64,000 nt of DNA from Chromatiales bacterium (lineage in GTDB: Bacteria; Pseudomonadota; Gammaproteobacteria; Chromatiales; Chromatiaceae): assembly GCA_028284585.1 (NCBI GenBank), contig JANQRK010000110.1, positions 124,001-188,000 on the forward strand, read 5' to 3'. The translations under genes and the position numbers were made by a program. The first letter of the stretch is position 1; every line of letters starts with the position of its first letter. A model generated the notes under the pieces. It saw only the letters and a list, made by a program, of their open reading frames with translations. It was not told the origin of the DNA and did not search any database. Below are positions 1 through 10,489 of the stretch, piece by piece.

Positions 1-310
1 CCAGCGAATTGACCAGCAGACGAGAACTCCCTCGGCCAGCCTTAACCGTTTCGGTCTGACTTTCGTGATTTTCTGGCAAGTATCAAAGCGGTTACCCTGA
101 TGTCTTGCCGGTGGCAATCGGAGCACACCGCACGAGCAGTTGGAGAAACGTGAACAATGCGTCATTTGATAGGCACTTTCAGAGCATGCTTGCTTCTCGT
201 GCTCACGATCGGCAGCGTTCAGCCAGTAGCGGCTGACAGCGGGATTTCGGAGTTGCCTAATGAACCTCCAAGGACAGCTTTGACAAGCATAGGTGCTGTC
301 TCGTCGCTAG

Positions 311-1301
<991 letters not shown>

Positions 1302-1326
1302 GTGCGAACGCGCGGCGAATGTTACC

Positions 1327-3207
1327 TCAGGTGGCGACCTGGAGGGTATTGCTCGTACCATCGCAACAAATCGTAGTATCGAAATCTACCTCGCAGCCCT
1401 CGGGAAAGTCTTGCGCCACGATCCACACCTGACTAATGTCGTCGCCCAGATTGGAGAGCGCCTGTAGCGCACGGCGCGTTCGTTCTTGATCGAAGAACGC
1501 GAATGGCTCGTCGAGAAACGCAAACTGCTTGCCTCGCACCCTGCGGCTCATCAGCTTTTTGGACAATGCCAATCGAAGCGCCAACATGATCTGACGCTGG
1601 GTTCCACTGGATACCTCGTCGAGATCCATGAAGCCGAGTTTTTCGCTGGAGAAGACCTGGACCGTCAGATCCTCGTCGATCCTTAGGTGTTGGTAACGTC
1701 CATCGCTGAACAGTGGCAACATACGGCCTGCCAACTGCTTCATGTCACGGTTAAACTTGTTGGACAGATGGGCGATGGCACTTGTCAACAACTCAAGACC
1801 ACGCTGTCTATCGCCGATCCGTTCCTCTAGTTGATCGCGCTTGCCACCCAAACCGTTGAGCACTTCTGTCAAATCCGCCGCCTCCTGCAGCCGCGCACGC
1901 TCGTCGGCAATCGCTTCATCGAGTTTGGCAATTTGGTGGTCTAGACGAGCCCCCACAAAATTCAACCAGTCCAACTCGCTTTCACCATAGGACTGAGCCT
2001 CGGGGACCACTGATTCACCCCGGTCAAGCGAACCACGCAACGCTTCGTATTTCGCACGTTCAGGTCGCGTCGGTGCATTGGCATCTGCTGCCAGATCGAG
2101 CGGCACCGCTGCCGCCGTCTCTCCACCAGGCTCCACGGAAGTCGCGGTATCCCCAACGCTGAATTGCCGCGCCTGCCCAAACGCGGCACCCAGCTGGCAT
2201 AGGCGTTCACGCAGCATTTCGATTCGCTTTCGCAATCCAAGCAGTCGTATCCACAACACTATGAATGCAACGACTAAAGCAACTGCTAGTATCCCGATCC
2301 AGTGAGCTTGGTCGTCGCTCCAAACTGGCACATAGGTGCCAAGTAGGTCTTGCGCAACGGCCGCTTGAGACGACTCGGCAGCGAAATACAACAAGGCCCA
2401 AAGCCCGCCCAGTGCCACGGCTGCGACCAAGGAGACAACCCGCAGTACCCTGGCCTTCAGCCTGTCGCGCTGCGCGGTCTCGAGCTGATGAGTATCGCTT
2501 GGGCAAGCGTCTATTCCACGCTTGATATCACCCGACAGCCCACTGAGCTGCTTTCGCTTCTCGCTGGCCATACGGTGTTCGTTTTCAAGCTGCGGCAAAC
2601 GACCCGTCTGAATACCTAGGGCCTTTACATCGCCATCGACTGCATCCCATTCGGTTGTAATCTCGGCAAGTAGCTCCTGTCGTTCGTCGATCTCGTCACT
2701 GAGATCACTCATTACGCGCTCGAGCGGCGCAAGGCCAGCCATGATCTTGACTGCCTGACTATGCGGATGCGGTGTCGTGATCTCGCGTTGCGCCAAGTAA
2801 AAGGACTCCACAAACTCTTCGTACTCGAACCCAATAATGCGCAACAACGCCTCGGCCACACCCTGTGTACCGCGCGCAATCGCGTTATCGGGATCGTTCC
2901 GCAAGGCAAGTCGCACACCATGATTGCCGTCAACATCCAGCGAACGCGACAGCGTGAAGTCTCGGTCGTCCACCGAAAAATCTAGCGTGACGCTACAGTC
3001 GTCTTGGCCCCAGCGAATCACCTTGTTCATCTCGTCGGGGGGAACCGAGAAGGTGCGTCCGAAAAGCGCGAAACAAACAATCTCGCCAATGCTGCTCTTG
3101 CCCGATTCGTTTCGGCCACTGATCGCAATCAGTCCACGCTCGGCAAGATCAATCGATAGCTCGTCGTACTTAAGGACATTGCGCGAGCGGATGCGCTGAA
3201 TAATCAT
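1327..3207 (-). CDS. Rad50/SbcC-like AAA ATPase with a membrane hairpin
   Basis: This 626-residue protein has the split ABC-ATPase layout of the SMC/Rad50/SbcC superfamily. A Walker A motif GRNESGKSS lies at 31-39. A coiled-coil region follows and is interrupted by two predicted transmembrane helices (about 254-276 and 303-322). A second coiled coil spans about 385-485. The C-terminal lobe has a signature-like EVSSGTQRQ (531-539) and Walker B FAFLDEPF (563-570). The arms are far shorter than in SbcC (over 1000 residues) and no zinc hook CxxC is visible at the turn; the membrane hairpin sits near where the arm would reverse. This resembles YhaN-type ATPases with central hydrophobic segments. 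The gene overlaps the upstream 65-residue gene by 4 bp, so the two are translationally coupled. No SbcD/YhaO-like nuclease is nearby. A DNA-repair or phage-defence role is inference. Confidence 0.7.
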   Translation of the reverse strand: MIIQRIRSRNVLKYDELSIDLAERGLIAISGRNESGKSSIGEIVCFALFGRTFSVPPDEMNKVIRWGQDDCSVTLDFSVDDRDFTLSRSLDVDGNHGVRLALRNDPDNAIARGTQGVAEALLRIIGFEYEEFVESFYLAQREITTPHPHSQAVKIMAGLAPLERVMSDLSDEIDERQELLAEITTEWDAVDGDVKALGIQTGRLPQLENEHRMASEKRKQLSGLSGDIKRGIDACPSDTHQLETAQRDRLKARVLRVVSLVAAVALGGLWALLYFAAESSQAAVAQDLLGTYVPVWSDDQAHWIGILAVALVVAFIVLWIRLLGLRKRIEMLRERLCQLGAAFGQARQFSVGDTATSVEPGGETAAAVPLDLAADANAPTRPERAKYEALRGSLDRGESVVPEAQSYGESELDWLNFVGARLDHQIAKLDEAIADERARLQEAADLTEVLNGLGGKRDQLEERIGDRQRGLELLTSAIAHLSNKFNRDMKQLAGRMLPLFSDGRYQHLRIDEDLTVQVFSSEKLGFMDLDEVSSGTQRQIMLALRLALSKKLMSRRVRGKQFAFLDEPFAFFDQERTRRALQALSNLGDDISQVWIVAQDFPEGCEVDFDTTICCDGTSNTLQVAT

Positions 3208-3401
3208 GGCCAGCCCTCGATTTCAAATCGGGCCAAGCGCTCGAGCACCAGCTTCATTGCCCGGCGATACTGCTGCTCGTCAAACACCCCGCCGGCATTA
3301 TGTCGGCGCTCGAATTCGGTCTCGCAGAAGGCTGCAAATTCGTCCGCCGGCCGGATGATTTTGGATTTCTTGGTGGGCGGGTGCCCATCATTGGCAGTCA
3401 T
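3204..3401 (-). CDS. Small charged protein coupled to the SbcC-like ATPase
   Basis: A 65-residue soluble protein rich in charged residues, with no signal peptide or membrane segment. A flexible basic start (PPTKKSKII) is followed by helix-forming sequence (FAAFCETEFERRHN, QQYRRAMKLVLERLARFEIEGW). I do not recognise the family. The ATG at 3401 has a good ribosome site (GGAG seven bases upstream), and the stop overlaps the start of the ATPase gene, which argues that it is real and works with it. A TATACT -10-like hexamer (minus strand, 3440-3445) lies 38 bp upstream but lacks a good -35. It could be a regulatory or adaptor subunit; that is inference. Confidence 0.6.
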   Translation of the reverse strand: MTANDGHPPTKKSKIIRPADEFAAFCETEFERRHNAGGVFDEQQYRRAMKLVLERLARFEIEGWP

Positions 3402-3534
3402 TCTTGTCTCCGGGAAGTCTTTCGACTACGCAAGCGCAAAGTATACGGACTTGACACGATTTCTCTAGCCAACCAGATCGGTCAAACATTGCACTTTGCT
3501 TACGAATTCGGTTGCATGGCAAGTGACGCCGGCT

Positions 3535-5352
3535 TTAGGCTAGCACTCGAAAGTTTGCCACTTGGCCTGGGACGTCCACCTCACGAACGCCGAGCCGTAA
3601 CCTTTGATCCAGCACATGGTCGGGTGCAGCGCGAATCCGCGTGTCGAGCGCCAACTCGGGTATGGTCACAACCGTCTTACGCTCTTCCCGCGCCACTACC
3701 ACCGCATCGCCCTGCCAGTTCGGATGGCGTGTCAAGTAAACCAGTTTCCAGTGCAAATTCGACAGTCGCTCGGCGCGGCGGATCGTCGCAGCTACGCTGT
3801 CCAACACTGCGACGCGCTCGAGCACTTGCTCGGCAGACAGTGGGTCACCGCCACCCAGGAAGGTGCGCAGTTGCTGATGTACGATCAGGTCCGCGTAACG
3901 ACGTAGCGGACTGGTCACTCGGGTGTAAGTGTCCAGGCCAAGCCCGAAGTGGGGGCCCGGCTCCAGCGAGGCACGACTCGGCTTGAACAGGCGCCGGTAC
4001 GCATACATTTCCGCCATGCCCTTAGGTTGGCGGATCTCGTCCGGTGGCGCTTGCAGCGCATAAGGGACCGCGACCCCGTGCGACTGAGCAAAGCGCGCAG
4101 CGGCCTCGCCTGCCATCAGCATCGCGTCGGCCACCAGTTCACGACTGGCCAATCTGGGCAGTGGCCGAATCTCCACTTCGCCATCGACTACTCGAACCGA
4201 GACCTCTGGCAGATCGATGCGTGCGGCGCCCCGCGCCACACGCCGCGCCCGGTAGGCGCCGGTCAACCGGGCGATCGATGCAAAGGGGGCCTCGTCGAGG
4301 CGGGTATCGACGTCCTCGTAGCTAGCACGCCTGACCCGCACCCAAGCGGGGACCACCTCGATATCGACCACCGTCTCGCCATCGAACCGGAATCCAATCG
4401 ACAATGCCGGCGACCGTTCCGCCAGTCCAAGCCCGAGGCGCTCGGTCACCTCGGACGGCAGCATGCTGTGGGTCTGCTCGGGCAGATACAGGTTGGCCCC
4501 GCGCTCGCGTGCGGCCAAGTCCATGTGGCCACCTGGGCGCACCAGCGCTGCGACGTCGGCAATATGCACCCACAGCCGGTCACCGTCGATGCTGATCGCA
4601 TCGTCGGGGTCTTGGTTGCCCGCATCGTCGACGGCCCAGGCATCGAGGCCGGTCAAATCACGTCGTGACTCCTCGGCCAACGCCGGAACACCGATGTCCA
4701 GCGTCTCGAGCACGGCCCCGGCCCGCTGCGGCCAGGGGTTGTGGTCGGCACTCCAATAGCCACAACGGGTCAGAAATCGATGGGCCGCCTCAGGGGTCTC
4801 CGGCAACTTGAGACTGGCCAGGATCCGGCTATGGCCGGCCGCGCCCAGCGCAACCCGTTCCACTTCGGCCAAGCGCTTGTGGTCGGCCTCCTCGAGGTTG
4901 GCTGCCTCGACACGCGCCAGGAACTCGGCCCAATCCTGTTCGGCCCGCTGGCGATCGTCGCGCGCCTGGCGCTCGGCTTGCACGGCCTGCAGACTGCGCC
5001 TTCGAATCCGCTGCACACCACCCTCGAAATACAGCCCATCGTGCAAGATCCGCCAGGTTCCCCAGGCCGCTGCCGGCGAAAATTCGCCGTACAGTATCTC
5101 GGCCAGGTCGGCCAACGCGACCTCTTCGCCCTCGAGCAGCTCCCAGGCCTCTTGGACAGCCGCCTCGCCCGCATCCAAGGCCGCTAGGTCGCCGAGCGGG
5201 CCAGGGTGCAGCAGGGTCACATCCTTGTCGCGCACCCGCTTGGATTTGCCGCCGGCCAGCTGGATCTCAATCTTTTCCGCAACGCTGCTGACGATGGCCG
5301 GGTGGATTTTGTACAAAACCAGACTGCCGGGGCGCACGGAGGTCGGGGGCAC
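3535..5352 (-). CDS. RNase II/RNB-family 3'-5' exoribonuclease
   Basis: The protein has the RNB catalytic domain in its second half. The acidic cluster NQDPDDAISID is the metal site that cleaves RNA processively from the 3' end, IADVAALVRPG follows, and the family's late motif YTRVTSPLRRYADLIVHQQL is present. Length is about 605 residues. The N-terminal part (PGSLVLYK...) looks like a small nucleic-acid-binding barrel followed by a helical region, as in shorter VacB/RNase II-type enzymes rather than full RNase R. Start choice: the frame is open to an ATG at 5448, but those 32 residues are Cys-rich, unlike the family, and lie in the divergent promoter zone of ygfZ. A GTG at 5352 preceded by AGGA fits better. 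The gene stands alone on the minus strand. Confidence 0.85.
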   Translation of the reverse strand: MPPTSVRPGSLVLYKIHPAIVSSVAEKIEIQLAGGKSKRVRDKDVTLLHPGPLGDLAALDAGEAAVQEAWELLEGEEVALADLAEILYGEFSPAAAWGTWRILHDGLYFEGGVQRIRRRSLQAVQAERQARDDRQRAEQDWAEFLARVEAANLEEADHKRLAEVERVALGAAGHSRILASLKLPETPEAAHRFLTRCGYWSADHNPWPQRAGAVLETLDIGVPALAEESRRDLTGLDAWAVDDAGNQDPDDAISIDGDRLWVHIADVAALVRPGGHMDLAARERGANLYLPEQTHSMLPSEVTERLGLGLAERSPALSIGFRFDGETVVDIEVVPAWVRVRRASYEDVDTRLDEAPFASIARLTGAYRARRVARGAARIDLPEVSVRVVDGEVEIRPLPRLASRELVADAMLMAGEAAARFAQSHGVAVPYALQAPPDEIRQPKGMAEMYAYRRLFKPSRASLEPGPHFGLGLDTYTRVTSPLRRYADLIVHQQLRTFLGGGDPLSAEQVLERVAVLDSVAATIRRAERLSNLHWKLVYLTRHPNWQGDAVVVAREERKTVVTIPELALDTRIRAAPDHVLDQRLRLGVREVDVPGQVANFRVLA

Positions 5353-5462
5353 GGGAGAGAATCCTTGAGCTTGATGCAGGCAACAGCATGGATCGGATTG
5401 TTTATCATACCGCCAATGACTCGCCCATTTGGCACCGCAACCGCACAAGACACAGGATCGAC

Positions 5463-6452
5463 ATGAACAACTGGCAGGAACTCGTTACCCCGAAGACCCC
5501 GCTCGCAGACGTATTTCCAGCCTGCGCGCTCACCGATCTATCGCATTTCGGGCTGATCCGAGCCAGCGGTAGCGATCTGCGCGACTTCCTCCAGGGGCAA
5601 TTGACCAATGATATCCATCTCGTCACGCCGGAACTGGCCCAACTCAGCAGCTATTGCAACCCCAAGGGCCGGATGCTCGGAAGCTTCTGGATCTTCCAGC
5701 GCGACGATGATCTTTACCTACAGCTGCCAGCCGACCGACTCGAGGCGATAGCAAAACGGCTGCGCATGTTCGTGATGCGCTCCGACGTGACCTTGGAAGC
5801 GACCGGTGACGAATTGATGCGCTTCGGGCTGACTGGCGATTGCGCCACCAAGCTATTGCCCTTCGCGCCCGCCAACGACAAGGGCTGCCTGACCCGCGAT
5901 GCCATCACCGTGCTGCGCCTACCCGGTGACCGACCACGCTTCGAGGTACTGGGGCCAGCGACCCAACTCAGCGCCCTATGGTCGGAGATCGCACCCAGTA
6001 CACAACAGACCGGGCCGGATTTTTGGCGACTGATGGATATCCGGGCCGGCCTCCCGAACATATTCGAGGATACGGTCGAGGCCTTCGTACCGCAGATGGC
6101 CAATATGCAACTGGTCGATGGTGTCAGCTTCACCAAGGGCTGCTACACCGGCCAGGAGGTCGTAGCGCGCATGCAGTACCTGGGCAAGCTCAAGCGCCGC
6201 ATGTATCGCGCCCGACTCGAGACCGAGCAACGTCCGCTGCCCGGAGCCGAGGTGTTTTCCGCAAATGGTGAGTCCACGCAGGCCGCCGGTCGCCTAGTGG
6301 ATGCCGCGGCGTCGCCCGACGGCGGCTTCGAGGCATTGGTTGTGCTGCAGATCAGCAGCGTCGAGGCAGGCGATGTGCACTTGCACAGCAGCACGGGTCC
6401 ACGCGTTGAGATGCTCGACCTGCCCTACGAGATACCGTCGACCGAGGAGTGA
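5463..6452 (+). CDS. ygfZ: YgfZ/GcvT-fold folate-binding protein (Fe-S cluster protein maturation)
   Basis: A 329-residue member of the YgfZ (COG0354) family, which helps repair or assemble certain iron-sulfur enzymes and uses a GcvT-like tetrahydrofolate-binding fold. The diagnostic motif KGCYTGQE occurs at 225-232, essentially the same position as in the E. coli protein (326 residues), with its redox-active cysteine at 227. Other family features are the early FLQGQLTND and the LMDIRAGLP segment. The ATG at 5463 is preferred to the earlier in-frame start at 5388 because an AGGA lies just before it and the earlier residues are not family-like. It is divergent from the RNase gene. Confidence 0.95.
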   Translation: MNNWQELVTPKTPLADVFPACALTDLSHFGLIRASGSDLRDFLQGQLTNDIHLVTPELAQLSSYCNPKGRMLGSFWIFQRDDDLYLQLPADRLEAIAKRLRMFVMRSDVTLEATGDELMRFGLTGDCATKLLPFAPANDKGCLTRDAITVLRLPGDRPRFEVLGPATQLSALWSEIAPSTQQTGPDFWRLMDIRAGLPNIFEDTVEAFVPQMANMQLVDGVSFTKGCYTGQEVVARMQYLGKLKRRMYRARLETEQRPLPGAEVFSANGESTQAAGRLVDAAASPDGGFEALVVLQISSVEAGDVHLHSSTGPRVEMLDLPYEIPSTEE

Positions 6453-6520
6453 TTTCCCCCTCAAGTTTTGGCATCGGGTTCCGCAGTAGTGAGTATCCTC
6501 AAACCCGATCCGGAACCCCC

Positions 6521-7369
6521 ATGCTAAACGCCGCAAAATGTGCTGACTTGGCGCACGAAATCCACGCCGAGATCGAGAACAACGAGATCCAACTTCCCAC
6601 CCTGCCCGAGGTCGCGCTCAAGGTCCGTGACGCGGTTGAAAGCGACAGTGCCAATGCGGAAACCATCGGCAAGATGGTTTCCAAGGATGCAGCACTCTCA
6701 GCACGCCTCTTGCAGGTGGCGAACAGCCCTGTCTACCGCGGTCGCAAAGAGATCAAGTCAATCCAGCAGGCGGTCGCTCGACTCGGGCTGAAGATGGTTC
6801 GCAGCCTGGTAGTCAGTTTGGCGATGAAACAGATCTTTCAAGCCACTTCTGATGCCCTCGACAAGCAATTTCGCACAATCTGGGACGACAGCCTGCAGGT
6901 CGCGGCGATCAGCCGGGTACTGGCCCACAATGTGCCCACGCTCGAGGACGAGCAGGCCATGCTGGGTGGCCTGGTCCACAACATCGGGGCGCTGCCGATC
7001 TTGATGAAGATCGACGAGCGACTCGGCTTCAGCGCCACCGAAGACCTCATTACCCGTCTGATCAGCGACCTCGCGCCCGAGATCGGTGCCCAGATACTCG
7101 CCCACTGGAACTTCGCCGAGTCATTGGCGAACATCCCCACCGCTTGTCAACAGCTCGACTACGACCCAGGTCCGGCAGCGACCTACGCCGATATCGTGCT
7201 GGTCGCCCGCTTGCAGCATTTGTCGGCACAAGGTGCACCGGGTGGCGATGCCGACTGGTCCGGAGTAGCGGCCTTCGAAAAGGTCGGCATAGAGCCCGAG
7301 GTGACCATCGTGGGTATGGAAGGCCCGGCTGAGGAGATCGCCGAGGTCGTCGATATGCTCAGCGGCTGA
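6521..7369 (+). CDS. HDOD domain protein
   Basis: A 282-residue protein that is almost entirely an HDOD domain. Typical elements are LPTLPEVALKVRD (about 30-42), VSKDAALSARLLQVANSPVYRG, then SIQQAVARLGLKMVRSLVVSL. HDOD domains are HD-superfamily folds that have lost catalysis and act in signalling, often with c-di-GMP or chemosensory proteins. Here the usual HD pair reads VHNIG, in line with a non-catalytic role. There is no receiver or GGDEF domain. The gene follows ygfZ by 68 bp on the same strand and converges on lysS. Only weak ribosome-binding sequence precedes the ATG at 6521; residues encoded upstream in frame (from 6449) do not look like protein. Confidence 0.85.
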   Translation: MLNAAKCADLAHEIHAEIENNEIQLPTLPEVALKVRDAVESDSANAETIGKMVSKDAALSARLLQVANSPVYRGRKEIKSIQQAVARLGLKMVRSLVVSLAMKQIFQATSDALDKQFRTIWDDSLQVAAISRVLAHNVPTLEDEQAMLGGLVHNIGALPILMKIDERLGFSATEDLITRLISDLAPEIGAQILAHWNFAESLANIPTACQQLDYDPGPAATYADIVLVARLQHLSAQGAPGGDADWSGVAAFEKVGIEPEVTIVGMEGPAEEIAEVVDMLSG

Positions 7370-7435
7370 ATCGCACCCACGGCCTTACGCCGACGCCGGC
7401 CGGAATGGCCATTAGAGCTGATACCCACCGGCCAC

Positions 7436-8917
7436 TCAGCCCCCCGCACGCATATGGGGAAACAGCAAGACGTCGCGGATCGACGGTGAGTCGGTAAACA
7501 GCATCACCAAGCGATCTATCCCGATACCCTCTCCGGCAGTTGGCGGCAGGCCATGTTCCAACGCCCGGATATAATCGGCATCGAAATGCATCGCCTCCTC
7601 GTCGCCGGATTCCTTCTCCTCGACCTGACGACGGAATCGCTCGGCCTGGTCCTCGGGATCGTTCAACTCGGAAAACCCATTGGCGATCTCGCGCCCTCCG
7701 ACAAAGAATTCGAAACGATCTGTGACCGAAGGGTCCACATCACTACGGCGCGCCAAAGGCGAGACCTCGGTCGGATAGGCGGTGATGAATGTCGGGTCCT
7801 TTAAACGGTGTTCGACCGTCTTTTCGAAGATCTCGATCTGCACCTTGCCCAAGCCATAACTGGGGCGTACCTCGACCCCGAGGCGTCGGGCCTGCGCGGT
7901 GGCTGCTTCCAATTCTTCGAGATCGGTTGCCGGGATATCTGGATTGAAATGCAGGATCGATTCGGTCACGGTCATGCGTGCGAAGGGTGGCGCGAAATCG
8001 TAGGTCTCGCCCTGGTAAGTCACCTGCAAGGTCCCGAGCAGGTCGCGGGCAATACCTCGCATCAACTCCTCGGTACGGTCCATACAGTTATTGTAATCGG
8101 CATAGGCCTCATAGAACTCGACCATCGTGAACTCGGGATTATGGCGTGTCGACAGGCCCTCGTTACGAAAGTTGCGGTTGATCTCGAACACCTTCTCGAA
8201 GCCACCAACCACCAGGCGCTTGAGATACAACTCGGGTGCGATCCGCAGGTACAGCGCCATGTCCAACGCATTGTGGTGGGTTGCGAAAGGCCGCGCGGTC
8301 GCCCCACCTGGTATCACCTGCATCATGGGTGTCTCGACCTCCAAAAAGCCGGCGTCGACGAAATAGCGTCGGACGTATTCGATAATGCGTGAGCGCAGCA
8401 CAAAGGTGTCGCGTGCCCTCTGGTTAACGATCAGGTCGATGTAACGCCGCCGGTAACGCTGCTCTTGATCGGCCAGGCCGTGCCACTTTTCTGGCAACGG
8501 ACGCAACGCCTTGGTCAACAGCACCGCGCTATCGAGATAGACGTACAGATCACCCTTACCCGATTTGTGGACCTGGCCCTCACCGCCGACGATGTCGCCG
8601 ATGTCCCAGGCCTTGATCTGCGCGACCAGGTCTGCCGATAAGGCCTTCTTATCGAAATACAGTTGGATTCGCCCCGACATGTCCTGGATCACGATAAAGG
8701 GCCCGCGCCGTGCCATGATCCGCCCGGCGACGCTGGCCCGCTGGCCTAGCTGCTCCAGCTCACCCTTGGACTGCTCGCCAAGTCGGTCTTGGAGCTCGGC
8801 GGCCAGGACATCACGTCGGAAATGATTGGGAAAGGCCACACCGTCTTCGCGAATCGCGGCGAGCTTCTCGCGCCGCTGCGCGATGAGTCGGTTTTCGTCT
8901 TGCTGCTGATCGGTCAT
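7436..8917 (-). CDS. lysS: Lysyl-tRNA synthetase, class II
   Basis: The enzyme charges tRNA-Lys. The 493-residue protein has the N-terminal OB-fold anticodon-binding domain ([18 protein letters not shown] region) followed by the class II catalytic core. Motif 2 is [20 protein letters not shown], and motif 3 is [20 protein letters not shown] near the C-terminus. The ATG at 8917 ([11 protein letters not shown]...) is chosen because the 18 extra residues from the upstream start at 8971 are Cys-rich and outside the family. It lies 87 bp downstream of prfB on the same strand, the same prfB-lysS pairing as in E. coli, so co-transcription is likely. Confidence 0.97.
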   Translation of the reverse strand: MTDQQQDENRLIAQRREKLAAIREDGVAFPNHFRRDVLAAELQDRLGEQSKGELEQLGQRASVAGRIMARRGPFIVIQDMSGRIQLYFDKKALSADLVAQIKAWDIGDIVGGEGQVHKSGKGDLYVYLDSAVLLTKALRPLPEKWHGLADQEQRYRRRYIDLIVNQRARDTFVLRSRIIEYVRRYFVDAGFLEVETPMMQVIPGGATARPFATHHNALDMALYLRIAPELYLKRLVVGGFEKVFEINRNFRNEGLSTRHNPEFTMVEFYEAYADYNNCMDRTEELMRGIARDLLGTLQVTYQGETYDFAPPFARMTVTESILHFNPDIPATDLEELEAATAQARRLGVEVRPSYGLGKVQIEIFEKTVEHRLKDPTFITAYPTEVSPLARRSDVDPSVTDRFEFFVGGREIANGFSELNDPEDQAERFRRQVEEKESGDEEAMHFDADYIRALEHGLPPTAGEGIGIDRLVMLFTDSPSIRDVLLFPHMRAGG

Positions 8918-9004
8918 GAGGTAAAGGTCATCGCAATAGAAACAGGAGACCACTTGGGTCGAGCAGGTCACCCACGCGTTTTTCGGGTATTGTGCGCCAG
9001 TTGT

Positions 9005-10103
9005 TCAGAGACCGCTCTTCAGACTGGCCTCGATGAAGGGGTCGAGCGCACCATCGAGCACCGCCTGGGTATTGCCGGTCTCCACACCGGTGCGCAGATC
9101 CTTGATGCGCGACTGATCGAGCACATAGGAGCGGATCTGACTACCCCAGCCGATATCCGACTTGCTGTCTTCGACCGCCTGCTGCGTCTCGCTGCGCTTT
9201 TGCATCTCCAGCTCGTACAATTTGGCCTTGAGCTGTTTCATCGCCTGATCCTTGTTCTTGTGTTGCGACCGGTCGTTCTGGCACTGGGTCACGGTGCCGG
9301 TCGGCAGGTGGGTGATACGCACTGCCGACTCGGTCCGGTTGACGTGCTGACCACCGGCGCCCGAGGCACGGTAGACATCGATCCGCAGGTCCGCCGGATT
9401 GATCTCGATCTCAAAAGAATCATCGATTTCGGGCGAGACGAACACCGAACTGAACGAGGTATGGCGACGGTTACCGGAATCGAATGGCGACTTGCGCACC
9501 AGGCGATGCACACCGGTCTCGGTGCGCAGCCAGCCGAAGGCATACTCGCCCTCGAAGCGAATGGTCGCCGATTTGACTCCCGCGACCTCACCCGGCGAGA
9601 CCTCCATCAGCGCGGTCTTGAAGCCGCGGTGCTCGCCCCAGCGCAGGTACATACGCAGCAGCATCTCCGCCCAGTCTTGGGCCTCGGTGCCACCCGAACC
9701 GGCCTGGATGTCGAGGAACGCATGGTTGGCATCCAACTCCCCCGAAAACATCCGCCGAAACTCAAGCTCGGCGACCCGCCGGTCGAAGGCCGCGACGTCG
9801 GCCGCGATCGCATCGACCGTCGCCTCGTCGCCCTCTTCGACCGCCATCTCAAGCAGATCCGACCCATCGGCCAACCCGCTGGTCAACTCGTCCATCCCGA
9901 GCACCACCGCCTCCAGGCTAGCGCGCTCTCGACCGAGTCCCTGTGCGCGTTCCTGATCGTTCCAGATCTCCGGGTCTTCGAGTTCGCGCAGGACCTCGGT
10001 CAGACGTTCTTTCTTACCTTCGTAGTCAAAGGTACCCCCTGAGGGACTCCAGACGCCCCCTCAGATCGGCGATCTTGTGTGTGATGGGATTGATGTCCTG
10101 CAT
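9005..10103 (-). CDS. prfB: Peptide chain release factor 2, with programmed +1 frameshift
   Basis: RF2 releases finished proteins at UGA and UAA. The gene is in two frames. The first 25 codons run from the ATG at 10103 ([10 protein letters not shown]...LRGYL) to a TGA at 10026-10028. A +1 shift that skips base 10028 continues in the next frame as [13 protein letters not shown] to the stop at 9005. The total is 365 residues, exactly the E. coli RF2 length. Landmarks in the second frame are the UGA-reading SPF motif ([12 protein letters not shown]) and the catalytic GAGGQ ([10 protein letters not shown]). A frame-blind gene call would give only the 300-residue 3' part from 9907. A GGGG lies before the first ATG. 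It is upstream of lysS in the same direction. Confidence 0.96.
10025..10040 (-). promoter_or_regulatory. prfB autoregulatory +1 frameshift site
   Basis: Minus-strand reading is AGGGGG-TAC-CTT-TGA-C. An internal Shine-Dalgarno-like AGGGGG sits three bases before the slippery CTT codon, and the in-frame UGA is followed by C, a poor termination context. This is the classic RF2 feedback site: when RF2 is scarce the ribosome pauses at UGA, slips +1 on CUU/UUU and makes full-length RF2. It differs from the E. coli site only in TAC for TAT. Confidence 0.96.
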
Positions 10104-10186
10104 GCGAAGTCCCCGAGATGAAGCGCTTTATGTTAACCGAGTCAGGAACGATTCCCCAAGCGACGGCGGCCGCTCGGCCGGTCGGC

Positions 10187-10483
10187 TCAGCCGGATGGAA
10201 ACAGCCCAACAAAAGGCTGTGCCTCGCGCGGGACTTCCATCATATCGGCGACCGTCTCACGCCAGGCAAGATAGTGCGCAGTTTGCTTATGCGCCTTGGC
10301 AGCGGCCTCATCGGCATAGGCCTCGTACAACACGAAGTGCCGCGGATCGGCCGTGTCTTGCAGGATGTCGAAACGCCGGTTGCCAGATTCGGCGGTCGAG
10401 CCCTCGTGATTGAGCCGACAGGCCTCGATGAAGGCGTCGGCACACCCGGTTTTGATACGTACATGGACCAAGGTCACGTGCAT
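10187..10483 (-). CDS. Antibiotic biosynthesis monooxygenase (ABM)-fold protein
   Basis: A 98-residue dimeric ferredoxin-like ABM-domain protein. The start VTLVHVRIKTGCADAFIEAC, the central FDILQDTADPRHFVLYEAY and the late AHKQTAHYLAW are typical of small YgiN/LsrG-like enzymes. Those proteins act as quinol monooxygenases or on AI-2-type signals; the substrate here is unknown. It begins 6 bp after the stop of the PqiA-like gene on the same strand and has GGGGGTGA upstream of the ATG, so the two are probably co-transcribed. Confidence 0.85.
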   Translation of the reverse strand: MHVTLVHVRIKTGCADAFIEACRLNHEGSTAESGNRRFDILQDTADPRHFVLYEAYADEAAAKAHKQTAHYLAWRETVADMMEVPREAQPFVGLFPSG

Positions 10484-10489
10484 AGATCT

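Noticed and set aside
8789-10042. 417-codon plus-strand frame over prfB
   Set aside because: Antisense shadow of prfB and the lysS start; prfB has clear RF2 motifs on the other strand.
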